Positions 1 through 10,403 of a stretch of DNA of 55,929 nucleotides are shown here, in pieces (within the stretch, counting starts at the first letter, position 1; each line of letters opens with the position of its first letter). Under the pieces are notes generated by a model. The model saw only the letters and a program-made list of their open reading frames with translations. It was not told where the DNA came from and did not search any database. The translations under genes were made by a program, and so were the position numbers. The stretch comes from Burkholderiales bacterium. Its GTDB lineage: Bacteria; Pseudomonadota; Gammaproteobacteria; Burkholderiales; Burkholderiaceae_C. The stretch is from NCBI GenBank assembly GCA_947508055.1, contig CANNRR010000004.1, positions 1-55,929 of the forward strand, given 5' to 3'.

Positions 1-73
1 TAACTGGAACCAAGGAGGTAAATCGGCAAATTGAGCATGATTGCTACCAAATTTGCTACTACCCAAAAAGGAA
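1..73. other. Unassigned left edge
   Basis: This stretch is cut by the window edge. One plus-strand frame could be the last ten codons of a gene, with residues NWNQGGKSAN and a TGA at 32-34, but it is too short to identify. The motif ttgctac occurs twice within 41-59. It lies beyond the 3' end of tRNA-Asp, a place where integrative elements often sit, but no integrase or attachment repeat can be shown from this fragment. Confidence 0.2.
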
Positions 74-106
74 AAAGCCTTATAGATCGTTGATCTATAA
101 GGCTTT
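74..106 (-). terminator. Intrinsic terminator of the tRNA cluster
   Basis: A perfect 15-bp stem (74-88 pairing with 92-106) with a 3-nt loop. Read on the minus strand it is followed by a short T run (71-76). It sits just after the 3' end of tRNA-Asp and should end the Ala-Glu-Asp transcript. Confidence 0.85.
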
Positions 107-114
107 CCATGTGT

Positions 115-191
115 TGGCGGAGCGGACGGGACTCGAACCCGCGACCCCCGGCGTGACAGGCCGGTATTCTAACCAACTGAACTACCGCTCC
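115..191 (-). tRNA. tRNA-Asp (GTC)
   Basis: A 77-nt cloverleaf on the minus strand. The acceptor stem is GGAGCGG/CCGCTCC, the TPsiC arm contains GGTTCGAGTCC, the anticodon loop CTGTCAC gives GTC, and CCA is encoded. It is the last of three clustered tRNA genes downstream of gltX and is followed by a terminator. Confidence 0.96.
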
Positions 192-285
192 TGGTAGTGG
201 TAACGTGCGCTCTTTCGAACCAAGTCGCCTGCCCGTTCGAGCCTGCTGTTACCGACTTGTGCCGTTTTGTCTTGCAACAAAAACT

Positions 286-361
286 TGGCGACCCCACGGG
301 GATTCGAACCCCGGTACCTACCGTGAAAGGGTAGTGTCCTAGGCCTCTAGACGATGGGGTC
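286..361 (-). tRNA. tRNA-Glu (TTC)
   Basis: A 76-nt cloverleaf on the minus strand. The acceptor stem is GACCCCA/TGGGGTC, the anticodon loop is CTTTCAC (TTC), the T loop is GGTTCGAATCC, and CCA is encoded. The gene for its synthetase, gltX, lies just upstream on the same strand. The 94-nt spacer to tRNA-Asp (192-285) shows no other feature. Confidence 0.96.
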
Positions 362-393
362 AAAACCTTGGACTAATCCGTTCTCGAAAACTT

Positions 394-469
<76 letters not shown>

Positions 470-527
470 TATTACTTCGCAGTAACCTGAAAAAGCCATT
501 AAAGCATTCTCAATTTCCGAGCCTCGA

Positions 528-557
528 ATTATAGCGTCATATTTCAAGCTTTCCCAA
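528..557 (-). promoter_or_regulatory. Probable promoter of the tRNA cluster
   Basis: On the minus strand a perfect -10 TATAAT (533-528) lies 18 bp after a -35-like TTGGGA (557-552). It is followed by the GC-rich CGAGGC, resembling the discriminator of growth-controlled stable-RNA promoters. It overlaps the last codons of gltX and would start about 50 nt before tRNA-Ala. This is a reading of the sequence only. Confidence 0.5.
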
Positions 558-1947
558 GGCGAGCGATGACTTTTTCTCTGCCGCAAATTTCCAGCACCGA
601 GTCCAGCGACGGCGTCTGCGCTGTGCCCATGACCAATACCCGCACCGGCATGGCCAACTGTGGCATCTTCAGGCCATTCGCTGCGAGCACCTCCTTAATG
701 GCGGCGGCGATCGTTAACTTATCCCAATTGCACCGCGCCAGTTTCTCGGACAGCATGGCAACAGCTGGCCGTACAGCGTCTGTGACATGCTGCGACAACT
801 CGGCGGCATCGGGAGTCACATCACCGTAAAACTTAGTGGCCCACTGGGCCAGCTCAATCGTGGTGTCGCATCGATCCTTGATCAAGGCACACAACTGAGG
901 CAGGTGCCCTGCCACAAGGGACGACTCCAGCGTGATGCCAAGTTTGACCAGTTGCTTGGATACCAACATTGCTAACCGGTTGTTATCCGCGTGCTTGATG
1001 TACTGGGCGTTCACCCACAACAGCTTGACTGGGTCCCACTGCGCGGGGCTCTTGTTCAAATGCGTGCCATCGAACCAGGCCACCAGTTGGTCACTGCTGA
1101 ACAACTCTTCGTCGCCATGGCTCCAACCCAGACGCGCCAGGTAATTAAGCATGGCCTCAGGCAGGTACCCTCCCTCTTCGTATGCAGTCACGCTGACAGC
1201 ACCGCGGCGCTTGGAGAGTTTCTGCCCATCGCCACCCAGGATCACCGGGCAATGACCAAACAGCGGCTGTGGTGCACCCAGTGCGTTGAAGATATTAATC
1301 TGCCACGGCGTGTTGTTGATGTGTTCATCGCCCCGAAACACATGACTGATCTGCATATCCCAATCGTCCACCACCACGGCAAAGTTGTAAGTCGGAATAC
1401 CGTCGGTGCGCGCGATGATCAAATCATCAATTTCGCGGTTACTAATGGTGATGGGGCCTTTGACCAGATCGTCCCAGGTGACGTCACCGTCCAACGGGTT
1501 ACAGAAGCGGACCACAGGCTGAACACCCTCGGGAACGGCCGGCAAAGTCTTACCGGATGCCGGACGCCAGCGGCCATCGTACAAGGTTTTCTCGCCCTTG
1601 GCTCGCTTGGCTTCACGCGCGGCTTCCAGTTCCTCGGGCGTGCTATAGCAGTGATAGGCCTTGCCCGCAAGAATCAACCGATCCAACAGTTCCTTGTAAC
1701 GCTCCAGGCGCTGCATCTGGTAGATCGGGCCTTCATCGTAGTCCAGTCCCAGCCAGCGCATGGACTCCAGAATCTGGTCAACCGAGTCCTGACTGGAGCG
1801 CGCCACGTCCGTGTCTTCGATGCGCAGTACAAATTCTCCACCAAAGTGACGGGCATAGGCCCAGGAATATAGAGCGGTGCGCGCTGTGCCTAGGTGCAAA
1901 AAACCGGTAGGCGATGGTGCGATGCGCGTGCGAATTTTTGTGGTCAT
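544..1947 (-). CDS. gltX: Glutamyl-tRNA synthetase
   Basis: Class I synthetase that charges tRNA-Glu with glutamate in the cytoplasm. It is 467 residues, close to the usual length. The HIGH-type motif HLGT is at residues 18-21 after APSPTG, and the KMSKS-type motif KLSKR is near residue 245, so the catalytic core is complete. The zinc-binding cysteine set seen in the E. coli enzyme is not obvious: the region reads [10 protein letters not shown]. The start ATG overlaps the metZ stop by four bases (ATGA at 1944-1947), pointing to translational coupling. Its substrate tRNA gene lies about 180 nt beyond its stop. Confidence 0.97.
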   Translation of the reverse strand: MTTKIRTRIAPSPTGFLHLGTARTALYSWAYARHFGGEFVLRIEDTDVARSSQDSVDQILESMRWLGLDYDEGPIYQMQRLERYKELLDRLILAGKAYHCYSTPEELEAAREAKRAKGEKTLYDGRWRPASGKTLPAVPEGVQPVVRFCNPLDGDVTWDDLVKGPITISNREIDDLIIARTDGIPTYNFAVVVDDWDMQISHVFRGDEHINNTPWQINIFNALGAPQPLFGHCPVILGGDGQKLSKRRGAVSVTAYEEGGYLPEAMLNYLARLGWSHGDEELFSSDQLVAWFDGTHLNKSPAQWDPVKLLWVNAQYIKHADNNRLAMLVSKQLVKLGITLESSLVAGHLPQLCALIKDRCDTTIELAQWATKFYGDVTPDAAELSQHVTDAVRPAVAMLSEKLARCNWDKLTIAAAIKEVLAANGLKMPQLAMPVRVLVMGTAQTPSLDSVLEICGREKVIARLGKA

Positions 1948-3170
1948 TTCAGGGCATCCAGACCGCGTGCGATATCGGTCTTCAAGTCTTCAATATGTTC
2001 AAGGCCCACGGCGACGCGGATCAAGCCTTGCCCGATGCCGGCCGCCTGGCGCTGCACTTCAGTCATGCGGCCGTGCGAGGTACTGGCCGGATGACAGATG
2101 GTGGTTTTGGTGTCACCGAGGTTGGTGGTGATGGAGCACACACGCACTGCGTCAATGGCTGAAAATGCATTGCGACGCAGCGTTTCGGGTACATCGCCAT
2201 GCACGTCGAACGACAGCACCGCAGCACCAACACCCATGCCACTGGCCGATTGCTGGCGCATGGCCAACGCGTGCTGCGGGTGACTGGCCAAGCCAGGGTA
2301 ATAAACGCGCTTTACAGCCGGATGACCTTCCAGCCATGTCGCCAAAGTCAGTGCCCGCTGCGACTGCGCCTGCATGCGGATGCTCAACGTCTCCATTCCC
2401 TTCAGAACGACCCACGCATTGAACGGCGACAACACCATACCTGCTGTGCGGGTAATGGGCAAAAACACCTCGTCCACATAACGGCGATCGCAGCAAATGG
2501 CACCGGCCATGACGCGGCCCTGTCCATCCAGATACTTGGTGCCAGAGTGAATGATGAAATCTGCGCCAAAGCGCTTGGGCTGCTGCAGAGCCGGACTGCA
2601 AAAGCAGTTGTCGACCGCCAGTAGGGCGCCTGCGTTGTGTGCCACATCGGCAAGCGCCTGAATGTCGCAAATGTCGGTCAACGGGTTGGTGGGCGTCTCC
2701 GCAAACAGCAGTTTTGTGCTCGGCAGAATGGCGGCCCTCCACTCCTGCACATCGGTCTGCGACACAAAGCTGGTGCTGATGCCAAACTTGGAGAACTCAC
2801 CCGCAAACAGGCGGATCGTGGAACCAAAAACGGATTGTGAACACACCACATGGTCGCCATTTTTGAGCAACCCCATGCCGAGCAACAAAATCGCCGCCAT
2901 GCCGGTGGAAGTCGCAACCGCCGCTTCTGTTCCTTCCAATGCGGCCAGACGTTGCTCCATGCTGCTCACTGTGGGGTTACCCACACGGGTGTACGTGTAA
3001 CCTTCTTCCTCCATGGCAAAACGGCGGGCTGCCGTAGCAGCATCAGGTTGAATGAAACTACTGGTCAGGTACAGCGCTTCAGAGTTTTCACCATACTGAC
3101 TCTTGTCAATCGCGGTGCGTACCGCCAACGTATCGGGGTGCAGGTCTTCGGGTAATGTGTTTGTTCTCAT
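1944..3170 (-). CDS. metZ: O-succinylhomoserine sulfhydrylase
   Basis: PLP-dependent enzyme of the Cys/Met metabolism family, 408 residues, which makes homocysteine from O-succinylhomoserine and sulfide for methionine synthesis. The Schiff-base lysine is in [12 protein letters not shown] near residue 210, and the phosphate-binding region around ATSTGMAAI is intact. It lies 15 nt after purF and overlaps gltX by four bases. The purF-metZ order is also known from pseudomonads and favours metZ over cystathionine gamma-synthase. Close paralogues in this family are hard to separate without alignment. Confidence 0.9.
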   Translation of the reverse strand: MRTNTLPEDLHPDTLAVRTAIDKSQYGENSEALYLTSSFIQPDAATAARRFAMEEEGYTYTRVGNPTVSSMEQRLAALEGTEAAVATSTGMAAILLLGMGLLKNGDHVVCSQSVFGSTIRLFAGEFSKFGISTSFVSQTDVQEWRAAILPSTKLLFAETPTNPLTDICDIQALADVAHNAGALLAVDNCFCSPALQQPKRFGADFIIHSGTKYLDGQGRVMAGAICCDRRYVDEVFLPITRTAGMVLSPFNAWVVLKGMETLSIRMQAQSQRALTLATWLEGHPAVKRVYYPGLASHPQHALAMRQQSASGMGVGAAVLSFDVHGDVPETLRRNAFSAIDAVRVCSITTNLGDTKTTICHPASTSHGRMTEVQRQAAGIGQGLIRVAVGLEHIEDLKTDIARGLDALK

Positions 3171-3185
3171 CGCAGCCTCAAACTT

Positions 3186-4685
3186 TCATTCGGCGGGGTT
3201 GGGCAGTGCCAATCGGGAGGTATCCTCCTGATTCTCTTCCCCACCCACGCGGCTTTCGTTCAGGCGACTGATATCTTCAGACGTAATGTCGCCGGTGACA
3301 TAGACACCGTCAAAACACGATGCATCAAAACCCTTGATTGTGGGATTGAGTGAGCCAATGGCCTTCTTCATGCCATCGACATCCTGATAGATCAGTGCAT
3401 CGCATCCAATGATCTGACGAATTTCCTCCACCGTGCGGTCGTGTGCCACCAGTTCGCTGCTAGTAGGCATGTCGATGCCATACACATTGGGGTAGCGCAC
3501 CGGTGGCGCGGCGCTAGCCAGATAAACCTTGCGGGCTCCAGCGTCACGGGCCATTTGCACAATCTCTTTCGAAGTGGTGCCGCGCACGATGGAGTCATCG
3601 ACCAGCAACACATTGCGACCCTTGAACTCGCTGGCAATGGCATTGAGCTTCTGGCGCACCGACTTTTTGCGCACCGATTGGCCCGGCATGATGAAGGTGC
3701 GACCCACGTATCGGTTTTTTACAAAGCCCTCTCGGTACGGCAAACCCAACAGTTGAGCCAGTTGGGCAGCACTGGGACGACTCGACTCCGGAATCGGTAT
3801 GACCACATCGATCTCGTTGGGCGGCACCGTCGAAATAACCCGCTTGGCTAACGACTCACCCAGGTTCAACCGTGCCTGATACACGGAGATCTTGTCCATC
3901 ACCGAGTCTGGACGGGCCAGGTACACGAATTCAAAAATACACGGATTGAGTTGCGGATTGTCGGCACATTGCTGTGCATGCACCTTGCCACTCAAATCAA
4001 TGAAGACTGCTTCACCCGGATCGACATTGCGCTCAAAGCGGTAGCCAGTGCCCTCTAACGCTACGGATTCACTGGCCAGCAAAGTGCTGCCGTCGCTGCT
4101 GCCCATGCACAGCGGTCGAATGCCGAACGGATCACGGAACGCCAGCACGCCATGCCCAGCAATGAGCGCAATCACCGCATACGACCCTTTGACCCTGCGG
4201 TGCACTTTGCGAACCGCAGCAAACAAATCCTCTGGCTGCAGTGGCAGACCCCGCGTGGTTCGCTCGATTTCATGCGCCAGCACGTTGAGCAACACCTCGG
4301 AGTCACTATCGGTATTGATATGGCGGTGGTCGGTGTTGAACAGTTCGGCCTTGAGTGCGTGTGCGTTGGTCAGATTACCGTTGTGCACCAGCACGATACC
4401 GAATGGCGCGTTCACATAGAAGGGCTGCGCCTCTTCTTCGCTGAAGGCGTTGCCTGCCGTCGGGTAGCGCACCTGACCGAGGCCGCAGTTGCCAGGTAGC
4501 GAGCGCATATTGCGGGTGCGAAACACGTCGCGCACCATACCCTTAGCCTTGTGCATGAAAAACCTGCGCTCTTGCTGGGTGACGATCCCGGCGGCGTCCT
4601 GGCCACGATGCTGCAACAGCAGCAATGCGTCATAGATCAACTGGTTCACCGGTGCCTGACTGACAACACCCACTATTCCACACAT
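3186..4685 (-). CDS. purF: Amidophosphoribosyltransferase
   Basis: First committed enzyme of purine synthesis, transferring glutamine amide nitrogen to PRPP. It is 499 residues, as expected. The protein starts MCGIVGVV, so after Met removal Cys2 becomes the N-terminal nucleophile of the glutaminase domain. The phosphoribosyltransferase PRPP loop reads VLLVDDSIVRGTT near residue 360. It sits 14 nt downstream of cvpA in the order folC-SPOR-cvpA-purF, as in enterobacteria. No PurR-type operator was identified. Confidence 0.97.
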   Translation of the reverse strand: MCGIVGVVSQAPVNQLIYDALLLLQHRGQDAAGIVTQQERRFFMHKAKGMVRDVFRTRNMRSLPGNCGLGQVRYPTAGNAFSEEEAQPFYVNAPFGIVLVHNGNLTNAHALKAELFNTDHRHINTDSDSEVLLNVLAHEIERTTRGLPLQPEDLFAAVRKVHRRVKGSYAVIALIAGHGVLAFRDPFGIRPLCMGSSDGSTLLASESVALEGTGYRFERNVDPGEAVFIDLSGKVHAQQCADNPQLNPCIFEFVYLARPDSVMDKISVYQARLNLGESLAKRVISTVPPNEIDVVIPIPESSRPSAAQLAQLLGLPYREGFVKNRYVGRTFIMPGQSVRKKSVRQKLNAIASEFKGRNVLLVDDSIVRGTTSKEIVQMARDAGARKVYLASAAPPVRYPNVYGIDMPTSSELVAHDRTVEEIRQIIGCDALIYQDVDGMKKAIGSLNPTIKGFDASCFDGVYVTGDITSEDISRLNESRVGGEENQEDTSRLALPNPAE

Positions 4686-4699
4686 AAATTATTTCTCAC

Positions 4700-5185
4700 T
4701 TAAGGTAGGTACTTTCCAAATTCCTGCGGTAACACGGGCTTCAGACCCTGCAGCGCCGCGGTTGCGATACCAGCCCCCCTGGACTCTTGCCACAACGGCC
4801 CCTTGACCATGGGTGTCATGCCAAACACGACGGCAAATGCCAACAGCAAAACCACTCCACGCGCCAATCCGAACGCAGCGCCAAGCACCCGGTCAACCGG
4901 ACGCAGCCCCACGGCGGCCACCAGTTTGCTAATCAAAAACGCCAGCAACCCTCCGGCAAACAGCGACAAGACGAACACCAAAACAAAACCGGCCGCATAA
5001 CGCACCACCTCAGTCGCACTGGCCATGGGCAACCACTGCGCGGCAGTCGGAGCAAACCACTGTGCCAACACAAAAGCGGCAATCCAGTTGGCAACCGAGA
5101 GCAACTCATACACCAAGCCTCTCCAGGCTCCCACAATCAAGGAAATCAGCAGCACCGCCAAAAAAATCCAGTCCAGCGTCGGCAT
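4700..5185 (-). CDS. cvpA: CvpA family membrane protein
   Basis: Small inner-membrane protein of 161 residues with about four hydrophobic segments. It starts MPTLDWIFLAVLLISLIVG and keeps the family pattern WRGLVYE after the first segment and RGVVLLL near the end. CvpA proteins are linked to colicin V export and to envelope stress tolerance; the biochemical role is not settled. It is encoded directly before purF with a 14-nt gap and 17 nt after the SPOR gene, so it is almost certainly co-transcribed. Confidence 0.93.
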   Translation of the reverse strand: MPTLDWIFLAVLLISLIVGAWRGLVYELLSVANWIAAFVLAQWFAPTAAQWLPMASATEVVRYAAGFVLVFVLSLFAGGLLAFLISKLVAAVGLRPVDRVLGAAFGLARGVVLLLAFAVVFGMTPMVKGPLWQESRGAGIATAALQGLKPVLPQEFGKYLP

Positions 5186-5202
5186 GAGGCTTGTGAGCGC
5201 GC

Positions 5203-5994
5203 TTACAGTTCCAGAATGGCCGCAGGCAGGTCCAACTTTTTGATTTTCTCAGCCACCTTGTCCGCTTCAGCCTTGGATTCAAACGGACCCACACGAACCC
5301 GGATGCGCTTGCCTTCCTTGGGTTGAACCACCTGGGTATAGGTCTTCAGACCCGCCTTCTCCAACTTGACACGCGCTTCGTGCGCCTTGACGGCGTCTGA
5401 ATAGGCCCCAATCTGCACCACAAAACGGGCAGTCGCTGGCGCGGAAGCTGGTTGTTCAACAACTTTTCCTTCCAGCAAGGCTTGCGCCTTGGCTCCGTCA
5501 TTGGCTGGCGTCGCCACCTTCTCCACAGGCTTGTCTGCGGGCTTTGCAATTGTTGCAACTATCCCTGCACCGCTTGCGGCGGCTACGTAACCAGTCGAAG
5601 CACGCGAGGGTGCCACGGCAGACGCTGCAACCAGGGTACGTGGCACCGGAACTACTGGTGCAGTCTTCTGCTCCAGCGCAGGCACAGAGGCAGGCTCCAC
5701 AGGCTTGGTTCCCGCTTCTGACTCCACTATGACTTGAGACGCAGGGGTCGATGGCGGTGCGCTGCGCAATGGCTTGACAGTGTTCTTATCAGGTATTTCG
5801 ATCGGGATATCGACCGAGATGGGGCGTGGCTGGCTATCAAACAGCAATGGAAACCCGATAACGCCCAGCAAAACCAATACTGACGCACCGATCAGGCGAT
5901 GCCGTGCACGGGTACGCATGGCCTCCACGCTTTCGGGTGCGGGAACCGGGGTGGAATGCTCTTCACCACTTTTTCGAAATTTGAAAAATGCCAT
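5203..5994 (-). CDS. SPOR-domain protein (DedD-like)
   Basis: A 263-residue bitopic protein in the place occupied by dedD in E. coli. A cytoplasmic head is followed by one membrane segment (about residues 34-52, ASVLVLLGVIGFPLLF), a long low-complexity Pro/Ala/Val linker, and a C-terminal SPOR domain (about 185-263, starting FVVQIGAYSDAVKAHE). SPOR domains bind denuded peptidoglycan at the division septum, so a role in cell constriction is likely. It lies between folC (12 nt) and cvpA (17 nt). Confidence 0.9.
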   Translation of the reverse strand: MAFFKFRKSGEEHSTPVPAPESVEAMRTRARHRLIGASVLVLLGVIGFPLLFDSQPRPISVDIPIEIPDKNTVKPLRSAPPSTPASQVIVESEAGTKPVEPASVPALEQKTAPVVPVPRTLVAASAVAPSRASTGYVAAASGAGIVATIAKPADKPVEKVATPANDGAKAQALLEGKVVEQPASAPATARFVVQIGAYSDAVKAHEARVKLEKAGLKTYTQVVQPKEGKRIRVRVGPFESKAEADKVAEKIKKLDLPAAILEL

Positions 5995-6006
5995 GGATGA
6001 GGTGAT

Positions 6007-7317
6007 TCAGGAATTGAGGTGTTTGGCCAGCAGCCGGGGCACGCCCCGTTCGAGCACGCCGCCCACAGTGTGGAACGATCCAAAGACGACGATTCTATCA
6101 GCGGGGTCTGCTGCGGCGACGGCCGCTTGCAGAGCCAGAACGGGGTCGGCATAGGTGCTGGCAACGGTGTCTTTGCGGGTGTTTTGGGCCTGCCACTGCG
6201 CCATCAGGGCATCCCCCGTGGCCGCGCGCGCAAGCGACAAGTCCGCGAAATACCAGCGATCCACGATCGGACTGACTTTGGCCAACATGGATGCCAGGTC
6301 TTTGTCCGCCATCGCGCCAAACACGGCATGGGTGGTCGGAAAATAGCCCATGGCATCCAGATTGGCCGCCAGCGCCGCCACCGAGTGCGGGTTATGCGCC
6401 ACATCCAGCACCAGCGTGGGCTGGCCGGGGATGATCTGAAAGCGCCCCGGCAACTCTACAAAGGCAAACCCATTGCGCACCGCCTGCGCGGTGATGGGCA
6501 GGCGCTCTCGCAACGCCGCCAGCGCCGCCAGCACGCCGGCCGCATTGACCAGTTGGTTGGCGCCCCGCAGCGCCGGGTAAGCCAGACCGCTGTAACGACG
6601 CCCCCGCCCAGCCCAGCCCCACTGCTGCGGGTCGCCCGACACATTGAAATCCTGCCCTACGCGCCACAAATCCGCACCCACTTCCAGCGCCCGGTCCAGC
6701 ACACTTTGCGGCGGCATGGGGTCGCTCACGATCACAGGACGGCCGGTACGCATGATGCCAGCCTTCTCATAACCAATGCTTTCGCGATCAGGACCCAACA
6801 ATTCGGTATGGTCCAGGTCAATGCTGGTGATGATGGCGCAGTCTGCATCGATGATGTTGGTGGAATCGAGCCGCCCGCCCAACCCCACCTCCAGAATCAC
6901 CACGTCCAGGTTGCTGCGCATCATCACCTCAAAAATGGCCAGCATCGAAAACTCGAAGTAACTCAGCGAGACTACCTCGCCATTTTGGCCCCTGGCCCTC
7001 TCCACTGCTGCGAAGCCTGCTACCAAATCTGCAGCATTCACCGATTGCCCGAGCAACCGCAGGCGTTCTTCAAAATGCACCAGGTGCGGCGATGTGAAAA
7101 GACCGGTGCGGTACCCAGCCTGCCTCAGAATGGACTCCAGCATGGCGCAGGTCGAGCCCTTGCCGTTGGTGCCCGCCACGGTAATCACCGGACAGTCGAA
7201 GCGGATGTGCATGCGCTGGGCCACGGTGCGCACACGCTCCAGGCCCATCTCGATGGTGGTGGGGTGCAGGCGTTCGCAGTGGGCAAGCCAGTCGTCAAGG
7301 GTATTCAGTGCGTCCAT
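6007..7317 (-). CDS. folC: Bifunctional folylpolyglutamate/dihydrofolate synthase
   Basis: A Mur-ligase-type enzyme of 436 residues that adds glutamate to dihydropteroate and folates. The ATP-binding loop AGTNGKGST is at residues 48-56, followed by SPHLVHFEERLRL; the central Mur ligase motif HTELLG is present, and the C-terminal domain has LDVAHNPHS. The frame stays open upstream to 7923, but that part crosses repeat P-A and the arsC-like gene. The ATG at 7317, giving MDALNTLDDW, matches the family N-terminus. It is the first gene of the folC-SPOR-cvpA-purF-metZ-gltX series. Confidence 0.95.
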   Translation of the reverse strand: MDALNTLDDWLAHCERLHPTTIEMGLERVRTVAQRMHIRFDCPVITVAGTNGKGSTCAMLESILRQAGYRTGLFTSPHLVHFEERLRLLGQSVNAADLVAGFAAVERARGQNGEVVSLSYFEFSMLAIFEVMMRSNLDVVILEVGLGGRLDSTNIIDADCAIITSIDLDHTELLGPDRESIGYEKAGIMRTGRPVIVSDPMPPQSVLDRALEVGADLWRVGQDFNVSGDPQQWGWAGRGRRYSGLAYPALRGANQLVNAAGVLAALAALRERLPITAQAVRNGFAFVELPGRFQIIPGQPTLVLDVAHNPHSVAALAANLDAMGYFPTTHAVFGAMADKDLASMLAKVSPIVDRWYFADLSLARAATGDALMAQWQAQNTRKDTVASTYADPVLALQAAVAAADPADRIVVFGSFHTVGGVLERGVPRLLAKHLNS

Positions 7318-7389
7318 ACCGCGCTGATTGTCGCCCAACCGATCCTTCCTGCGCAGTTGGCTCACCGGCAGCAAGTACCCAAGTTTCGA

Positions 7390-7483
7390 GCAGCGGGCCT
7401 GGGATGGGTGCTTTGCGTAAGTCAAGGAAGGAGGCCGAAGGCCGGAGGGACATGGAGCAAAGCACCCATCCCAGGCCCGCTGC
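7390..7483. repeat. Palindromic repeat P-A
   Basis: A perfect 27-bp inverted repeat (7390-7416 and 7457-7483) around a 40-nt core. The core reads GTCAAGGAAGGAGGCCG then AAGGCCGGAGGGACATGG and holds an inner GGCC...GGCC hairpin. It lies between the divergent starts of folC and the arsC-like gene. It shares its core with copies at 7898, 42274 and 48305. Confidence 0.85.
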
Positions 7484-7509
7484 GGGCGAGCAAAACATGC
7501 TTTCCTACA

Positions 7510-7869
7510 ATGCCATACATGATCACCCTCTACGGCATCCCCAACTGCGACACCGTCAAAAAGGCCCGTGCCTGGCTGACCGACCGTGGCGTGGACTACC
7601 AGTTCCACGATTTCAAGAAACAGGGCGTACCCACCGCACTTTTGCCTGCCTGGATCAAAACTATTGGGTTGGACAGGCTCATCAACCGCAAAGGCCCGAG
7701 CTGGCGCAAGCTCGATGCCAGCGTGCAAGCCAGCGTCGTGGATGCTACGTCGGCCACAGCGGTCATGATGGAACACTCCAGCGTCATCAAACGCCCGGTG
7801 GTGGTGTGGAATGACGGTGGTGTGACGGTGGGTTTCACGCCGGAGAACTTCGAAAACCGTCTGGCTTGA
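7510..7869 (+). CDS. ArsC/Spx-family protein (YffB-like)
   Basis: A 119-residue thioredoxin-fold protein of the ArsC family. The N-terminus MITLYGIPNCDTVKKA carries a single cysteine at the ArsC/Spx position (residue 13, or 10 if translation starts at the inner ATG at 7519). The centre has INRKGPSWRKLD and the end IKRPVVVWNDGG, matching the YffB/Spx pattern. The family is named for arsenate reductase, but YffB-like members probably act on glutathione-linked thiols; no arsenic gene is nearby. Neither start has a good ribosome binding site, so the start is uncertain. Confidence 0.85.
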   Translation: MPYMITLYGIPNCDTVKKARAWLTDRGVDYQFHDFKKQGVPTALLPAWIKTIGLDRLINRKGPSWRKLDASVQASVVDATSATAVMMEHSSVIKRPVVVWNDGGVTVGFTPENFENRLA

Positions 7870-7897
7870 GACAGGTTTTTCGTGGGTGCCCGCAAAA

Positions 7898-7979
7898 GGC
7901 ATGGGGCGCATACCGCCGCTCATGTCCTCCGGCCTGCGGCCTCCACCTTGACCTCACTGCGCAGAGCACCCCGTTCGCC
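7898..7979. repeat. Palindromic repeat P-B
   Basis: Core in minus orientation (about 7922-7962): GTGAGGTCAAGGTGGAGG then CCGCAGGCCGGAGGACATG. The inner hairpin is GGCC-GCA-GGCC. The outer arms (7898-7916 and 7959-7979) pair only imperfectly, unlike copies A and D. It lies in the 163-nt space between the arsC-like gene and ppnP, which holds nothing else recognisable. Confidence 0.75.
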
Positions 7980-8032
7980 CGATCCCCGAAGCACCTTAAA
8001 ATTGCTCTCAATTCTCCAACTCCCGCATCCCC

Positions 8033-8359
8033 ATGACCACAACCCAAATCGACGGTGTATCCGTCACCACCACCGCCAACGTCTACTTTGACGGAAAATG
8101 CGTGAGCCACGGCATCACCTTTGCCGATGGCACCAAAAAGTCAGTCGGGGTGATCCTCCCCGCCACCCTGACCTTCAACACCGGCGCGCCCGAGATCATG
8201 GAATGTGTGGCCGGTAGCTGCGAGTACAAACTGGCGGGTTCCGAGGCCTGGGTGAAATCGTCGGCTGGCGAGAAATTCAGCGTCCCCGGCAACGCCAAGT
8301 TTGACATCCGCGTCACGGCCGGCTTTGACGCCTACCACTACATCTGCCACTTCGGCTGA
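8033..8359 (+). CDS. ppnP: Pyrimidine/purine nucleoside phosphorylase
   Basis: A 108-residue single-domain cupin of the DUF1255/PpnP (YaiE) family, which phosphorolyses several nucleosides. Family signatures visible are VYFDGKCVSHGI near residue 18, GVILPATLTFNTGAPEIME in the middle, and the C-terminal FSVPGNAKFDIRV...YHYICHFG. Length and layout match the family. It lies upstream of argG, separated by repeat R1, and could share a transcript with it. Confidence 0.93.
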   Translation: MTTTQIDGVSVTTTANVYFDGKCVSHGITFADGTKKSVGVILPATLTFNTGAPEIMECVAGSCEYKLAGSEAWVKSSAGEKFSVPGNAKFDIRVTAGFDAYHYICHFG

Positions 8360-8384
8360 TAGACGCTTCAGCCACTTCCAGGTT

Positions 8385-9777
<1,393 letters not shown>

Positions 9778-9933
9778 GCCGGCCACTCGTTTTGTATGGA
9801 CATGAGCGTGTCGGGTCGGCCAGGTGGATTGGGGCCGGTTCGTAAAAATCAGTCCCTCAAATTCGCTGACCACACTCAGCTCTACATCTGACCGTGAACC
9901 CGTACCCTCTGCTCTGCTCATGCAGAGACTAGC

Positions 9934-9942
9934 TGCTATAAT
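9934..9942 (+). promoter_or_regulatory. Extended -10 promoter of rpsT
   Basis: TGCTATAAT is an extended -10 element (TGn plus a perfect TATAAT) 45 nt before the rpsT ATG. No good -35 hexamer is seen, which fits an extended -10 promoter. CTCTGC-TCAT-GCAGAG just upstream could form a small hairpin. Confidence 0.55.
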
Positions 9943-9987
9943 AGTCGGCTTTGCTGGCATCATCCTCAGACACAAGGAACTATTACT

Positions 9988-10287
9988 ATGGCATCTGGAA
10001 AACCCAAGAAAAAGAACCCGCGCCTCGCGTCGGGCCGTAAGCGCGTCCGTCAGGACGTCAAAATCAACGCAGCAAACACTTCTTTGCGTTCCAAGTACCG
10101 CACCGCGGTCAAGAACGTCGAGAAAGCAGTTCTGGCCGGTGACAAGACCAAGGCCACTGAACTGTTTGCGAAGATGCAAGCCGTGGTTGACACCGTGGCG
10201 GACAAGGGCATCTTCCACAAAAACAAGGCAGCTCGCGACAAGAGCCGTCTGTCTACCAAGGTGAAAGCCTTGGCAGTCGCAGCTTAA
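9988..10287 (+). CDS. rpsT: 30S ribosomal protein S20
   Basis: A 99-residue basic protein binding 16S rRNA in the small subunit. The N-terminus [20 protein letters not shown], the [17 protein letters not shown] helix and the C-terminal [16 protein letters not shown] are typical of S20. AAGGA 10 nt upstream of the ATG is the ribosome binding site. It is monocistronic, with its own promoter and a terminator at 10367-10396. Confidence 0.98.
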   Translation: MASGKPKKKNPRLASGRKRVRQDVKINAANTSLRSKYRTAVKNVEKAVLAGDKTKATELFAKMQAVVDTVADKGIFHKNKAARDKSRLSTKVKALAVAA

Positions 10288-10366
10288 ACCTGCAGCCTAG
10301 AATTTAGGCAACTCGCACGGGTCCTTCGGGGCCTGCCGTTTGCACCGGGTGCGCTGCCAGCAAAGC

Positions 10367-10396
10367 AAAAAAGCCGTTCAACTGAACGGCTTTTTT
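10367..10396. terminator. Bidirectional terminator of rpsT and the DMT transporter gene
   Basis: The 7-bp stem GCCGTTC/GAACGGC with loop AACT is flanked by six A and six T, so it can work on both strands. It lies between the convergent ends of rpsT and the EamA transporter gene. Confidence 0.88.
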
Positions 10397-10403
10397 GTTG
10401 GCT

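Noticed and set aside
991..1872. 293-codon frame antisense to gltX
   Set aside because: The residues mirror gltX and match no family; gltX is intact.
7295..7498. Small minus-strand frame over repeat P-A
   Set aside because: It is the translation of the palindromic repeat and the folC start, not a gene.
7318..7923. Open upstream extension of the folC frame
   Set aside because: It crosses repeat P-A and is antisense to the arsC-like gene; the family N-terminus begins at 7317.
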